Assembly (NCBI GenBank): GCA_013791675.1
Contig: VMTI01000287.1
Coordinates: 1-16,882, forward strand
Length of the DNA stretch: 16,882 nucleotides
Direction of reading: 5' to 3'
From: a bacterium
Lineage (GTDB): Bacteria; CG03
Below the pieces are notes generated by a model. That model saw only the letters and a program-made list of their open reading frames with translations, was not told the DNA's origin and searched no databases. The translations under genes and the position numbers were made by a program. Each line of letters starts with the position of its first letter. Position 1 is the stretch's first letter. This document shows, piece after piece, positions 14,309 through 16,882 of the stretch.

Positions 14309-15405
14309 ATATGCGTCGTAATAAAGTTTTATTTGTCATTTATTCCATTTACGGCGGCGGCGCGGAAAAGCAGATGCAGTATATTCTGGAATATATAGAT
14401 AGAAACAGGTTTGAGCCGCATCTTGCGGTGTTTCATCTATCAGGGAAAGAAAAGACCGTGGTGCCGGAAGATGTAAATGTTTATGATTTAAGCACAATGC
14501 TCAGGCCGGCGTCGTTGTTTTTAGTTTTTAAGCTTATGGGACTTATTCGAAAAGTTCGACCGGATATAATTTTGTCTTTCACATGGGGAGTGAATATTAT
14601 TTCGGTTTTAGCCGCGCTTGTTACCCGTGTAAAAATCATGATAAGCGAGAGAATAACGCCCTCATTGGACTTCAAGGACTATTTATTTCCGCGCATGAGA
14701 CGAATAATGATAAAAATATTTTATCCGAAAACCGAAAAAATAATAGCTAATTCTTTCTACGCGAAAAGGGATCTGAGCGAAAATTTTAATGTGAAAGCGG
14801 AAAAGATAGAGGTTATTCACAATGGTATTGACGCGGAAAAGATAAACAGGCTGAAAGATACCTATGAGCTCGGCTGCGGAGATTATGTTCTCGGCTGCGG
14901 AGATTATGTTCTCGCCTGCGGCAGTTTAAACAGACGGAAAAATTATGATTTTCTAATTGAAGTGATGTCCGGGATAAAAGGATTTTCGCTGGTGATACTG
15001 GGGGAGGGCCCGCTGAAAGCTCATCTTGCCTCAAAGGCGCGTTCGCTCGGCGTGAACCTGATTCTGCCCGGATTCGCCGAAAATCCGTATCCTTATTTCA
15101 AAAGAGCTAAACTTTTTGCGCTTACATCGCTGTATGAAGGTTTCCCCAATGTTATTCTTGAAGCGATGGCTATTGGCGTTCCTGTCGTGGCTGTTGATTG
15201 TCCGGGAGGCATAAGAGAATTAATAAAAAATGGGGAAAATGGTATGATTATCAGGCAAGACGGCATGACGGAAATGGCAGAAGTTATTAAGATGATTCGC
15301 GAAGAACCTGAATTTGCCCGGAAGTTAGCGAAAAACGCGCTCGATAAGGTTAGCAGTTTGAAGGTGCTATTGATGGTGAAAAAATATGAAAGTCTTATTG
15401 GTTAA
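14305..15405 (+). CDS. Family 4 glycosyltransferase (GT-B fold)
   Basis: This 366-aa protein is a retaining glycosyltransferase of the GT4 family. The N-terminal domain has the IYGGGAEKQ loop (residues 15-22) and HNGID before the domain linker. The C-terminal domain has LGEGPLK, LPGF and the E-x7-E motif at E278 and E286 within YEGFPNVILEAMAIGVPVVA, then CPGG. It would add a sugar to a lipid-linked glycan on the cytoplasmic side. ATG 14305 overlaps the small upstream frame (ATGA); ATG 14311 is also possible, and neither has a clear ribosome binding site. The start of the C-terminal domain carries a 21-bp in-frame tandem duplication that lengthens the first strand region by seven residues, which may or may not be tolerated. 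Its last 20 nt overlap the next gene. Confidence 0.92.
   Translation: MNMRRNKVLFVIYSIYGGGAEKQMQYILEYIDRNRFEPHLAVFHLSGKEKTVVPEDVNVYDLSTMLRPASLFLVFKLMGLIRKVRPDIILSFTWGVNIISVLAALVTRVKIMISERITPSLDFKDYLFPRMRRIMIKIFYPKTEKIIANSFYAKRDLSENFNVKAEKIEVIHNGIDAEKINRLKDTYELGCGDYVLGCGDYVLACGSLNRRKNYDFLIEVMSGIKGFSLVILGEGPLKAHLASKARSLGVNLILPGFAENPYPYFKRAKLFALTSLYEGFPNVILEAMAIGVPVVAVDCPGGIRELIKNGENGMIIRQDGMTEMAEVIKMIREEPEFARKLAKNALDKVSSLKVLLMVKKYESLIG
14869..14921 (+). repeat. 21-bp in-frame tandem repeat within the GT4 gene
   Basis: Two identical 21-nt units (14869-14889 and 14890-14910) are followed by a partial third unit (14911-14921) with one mismatch. The units encode LGCGDYV at residues 189-195 and 196-202, then LACG. 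Identical units and an intact frame point to recent slippage or unequal recombination. Confidence 0.95.
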
Positions 15406-16768
15406 ACCAGGCAACAGAATTGCCGACCATATTCAGCCGCCGTTAGGTTTGGCGTATATAGCTGCCTGCCTAAAAACTGAACATGAAGTAGAAATTTTGG
15501 ATATGCCTAAATACGGCAGGAATTTAGGCTATTTTAAAGAAACTCTTCACAGATTTAAACCGGACATTATAGGATTCCAATGTTATAGCGTTGAAGCGTC
15601 GGAAACAAAAGAGTTGGTTACTATAAGCAAAAACAGTTTTCCGTCAGCTCGGATTATTATAGGGGGGCCGCATCCCACTCTTTGTCCGGAAGAAGTAATG
15701 GCATCTATGGGCAGTAATGTGGATTTTTTAATACGCGGCGAGGCAGAAAGGAGCTTCCCGTTATTATTGAATAATTTAAAACAGCCTGAAAATTTTAAAA
15801 CTATTCCCGGATTGGTGTACAGGGAAAGCGGTGAATTAAAAATCAATCATCCTGAATTGATACAGGATTTAGATGAATTACCTTTGCCTTCATGGGATTT
15901 GATAAAACCACAGGAATATCCGCCTGCCCAGCACGGGGCTTTTTTTAAAAAATTCCCGATAGCTCCGATTATAACAACTCGCGGCTGCCCGTTTGCTTGT
16001 ACTTTTTGTACTGCGCCTATTTTGAGTGGAAATTTTATTCGCAAGAGGAGCGCAGAATCAGTGTTGAGTGAAATCAGGGTATTGTATTATAATTTTGGTA
16101 TTAAAGAAATACATATTGTAGATGATAATTTTACGCTTGATAAAAATCATGCCATGTCAATTCTAAAGACGATTCGTTCAAGCGGCCTTCCGATTTCTCT
16201 AGCCGTTCCGAACGGGGTGAGATTAAATACTCTTGATGAAGAACTTTTGGATTTAATGAAAAAATGCGGCTTATATTTAATTTCCGTGGGGATAGAGTCG
16301 GGGTCTGATAAAACTTTGAAAAGGATGCAAAAGGCTTTGAGTGTAAATCTCATTAAGAAAAAATTGACGTTGATAGACAATATGGGAATAGATATTGCGG
16401 GGTTTTTTATAATAGGGTTCCCCGATGAAACAGCAGATGATATAAAAACAACAATCAATTTTTCTCTTCAATTACCTCTTTTGCGGGCAAATTATTTTAC
16501 TTTTTTACCGTTGCCGAAGACGCCGATATATGATGAACTTAAGGCCAAAGGAGAACTTAATAACATTGTATCTTCCAAATTGTTGTTCGAGTGCGCTCCG
16601 TATGCCCCAAGAGGTATGACTCACAATAGCCTGAGAAATTTCCAGAGAGAGGCTTTCCTAAAGTTTTATCTGCGTCCCCGAACGCTTGTTAGGAATTTGC
16701 TCAAGATTAAATCTCTGAAGCATTTCTGCTATCTGGTTAAAAGATTTTACCATTGGGTGGTTATGTGA
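15386..16768 (+). CDS. Cobalamin-binding-domain radical-SAM protein
   Basis: This 460-aa protein is a textbook member of the class. The N-terminal domain has VKPGNRIADHIQPPLGLAYI, EILDM, GFQCYS, IGGPHPTLCPEEV (GG at 93-94) and DFLIRGEAE, followed by DELPLPSWDL. The radical-SAM barrel has cluster cysteines C201, C205 and C208 (GCPFACTFC), HIVDDNFT, IGIESGSD and FIIGFPDET. The C-terminal tail is basic and aromatic. DxHxxG is absent. ATG 15386 lies 20 nt inside the GT4 gene, so the pair is probably cotranslated. Proteins of this form are often found in surface-glycan and lipid clusters; the substrate cannot be named. After its stop no terminator hairpin is visible before the promoter at 16811. 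Confidence 0.9.
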   Translation: MKVLLVKPGNRIADHIQPPLGLAYIAACLKTEHEVEILDMPKYGRNLGYFKETLHRFKPDIIGFQCYSVEASETKELVTISKNSFPSARIIIGGPHPTLCPEEVMASMGSNVDFLIRGEAERSFPLLLNNLKQPENFKTIPGLVYRESGELKINHPELIQDLDELPLPSWDLIKPQEYPPAQHGAFFKKFPIAPIITTRGCPFACTFCTAPILSGNFIRKRSAESVLSEIRVLYYNFGIKEIHIVDDNFTLDKNHAMSILKTIRSSGLPISLAVPNGVRLNTLDEELLDLMKKCGLYLISVGIESGSDKTLKRMQKALSVNLIKKKLTLIDNMGIDIAGFFIIGFPDETADDIKTTINFSLQLPLLRANYFTFLPLPKTPIYDELKAKGELNNIVSSKLLFECAPYAPRGMTHNSLRNFQREAFLKFYLRPRTLVRNLLKIKSLKHFCYLVKRFYHWVVM

Positions 16769-16810
16769 AATACATTAGCCCCAATTATTCATACTCTTAA
16801 CGATAAAAAG

Positions 16811-16839
16811 TTGAAAAAGGCCTCCTTTTATGGTACAAT
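16811..16839 (+). promoter_or_regulatory. Strong sigma-70-type promoter, extended -10
   Basis: TTGAAA (16811-16816) and TACAAT (16834-16839) each match five of six consensus bases and are separated by the optimal 17 nt. TGG directly before the -10 makes it an extended -10. The expected start of transcription is about 16845-16847. It drives a gene that begins at or beyond the right edge of the window. Confidence 0.8.
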
Positions 16840-16880
16840 ACCGTCGTGAAACGAAAAATACAAAACCCAAAAGGAGGCCT
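16818..16880. repeat. 12-bp perfect inverted repeat spanning promoter spacer and ribosome binding site
   Basis: AGGCCTCCTTTT (16818-16829) and AAAAGGAGGCCT (16869-16880) are exact reverse complements with 39 nt between them. The left arm lies between the -35 and -10 boxes, and the right arm contains the AAGGAGG ribosome binding site. Only transcripts that start upstream of the promoter contain both arms. Confidence 0.85.
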
Positions 16881-16882
16881 AA
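16871..16882 (+). promoter_or_regulatory. Ribosome binding site of a gene continuing beyond the window
   Basis: AAGGAGG (16871-16877) is a full Shine-Dalgarno with 5 nt left before the window ends, so an ATG is expected just outside. Alternatively, a GTG at 16846 at the predicted transcription start opens a frame that runs to the edge (MKRKIQNPKGGL), which would be leaderless. The first reading is more likely. The gene may be a transposase, judging from the read-through-protection layout, but this is inference. Confidence 0.6.

Noticed and set aside
14280..14321. 13-codon frame overlapping the GT4 start, preceded by G-rich sequence
   Set aside because: It is very short and in another frame; the 14192-14308 frame has the better ribosome binding site and the ATGA junction.
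1..16882. tRNA, rRNA, CRISPR array or riboswitch (including a cobalamin riboswitch upstream of the B12-type genes)
   Set aside because: Gaps are few and short, and I see no cloverleaf, regular repeat-spacer pattern or conserved B12-box-like segment in them.

Overview
This window looks like a piece of a low-GC genome from an uncultivated, probably anaerobic bacterium. The evidence is an oxygen-independent HemN-type enzyme and five further radical-SAM proteins of the cobalamin-binding type in about 15 kb. Lineages such as Omnitrophota carry many such enzymes, but no taxonomic marker is present, so the assignment is only a guess.

Layout. (1) Positions 1-1344 hold an essentially complete IS256-family insertion sequence, with 27-bp imperfect terminal repeats and an intact 414-aa DDE transposase (D180, D249, E356). 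(2) Positions 1465-12510 hold nine same-strand genes. All but one junction overlap by 4 or 8 nt; the exception is a 16-nt gap with a strong ribosome binding site. In order they encode a HemN-family radical-SAM enzyme, a short-chain dehydrogenase, a cobalamin-type radical-SAM enzyme, a SAM methyltransferase, two tandem paralogous cobalamin-type radical-SAM enzymes, a Nudix hydrolase, a family 2 glycosyltransferase and a Wzx-like flippase. (3) After a 104-nt gap, positions 12615-16768 hold a fourth cobalamin-type radical-SAM enzyme, a possible 38-aa peptide gene, a family 4 glycosyltransferase with an internal tandem repeat, and a fifth cobalamin-type radical-SAM enzyme. (4) Positions 16769-16882 hold a strong promoter and an inverted repeat that covers a ribosome binding site. 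The gene they serve begins at or beyond the window edge.

How the genes may work together. The flippase and two glycosyltransferases point to assembly and export of a lipid-linked surface glycan or glycolipid. The radical-SAM enzymes, methyltransferase, dehydrogenase and Nudix protein would build or decorate an unusual sugar or lipid, for example by methylating unreactive carbons. The substrate cannot be read from the sequence.

The most notable signals outside the genes are: a split promoter in the two ends of the IS256-type element that would be completed on circularisation; ribosome-binding-site-sequestering inverted repeats at both ends of the window; a perfect 14-bp hairpin inside a coding region; a 21-bp in-frame tandem duplication in a glycosyltransferase; and a small gene translationally coupled to that glycosyltransferase.
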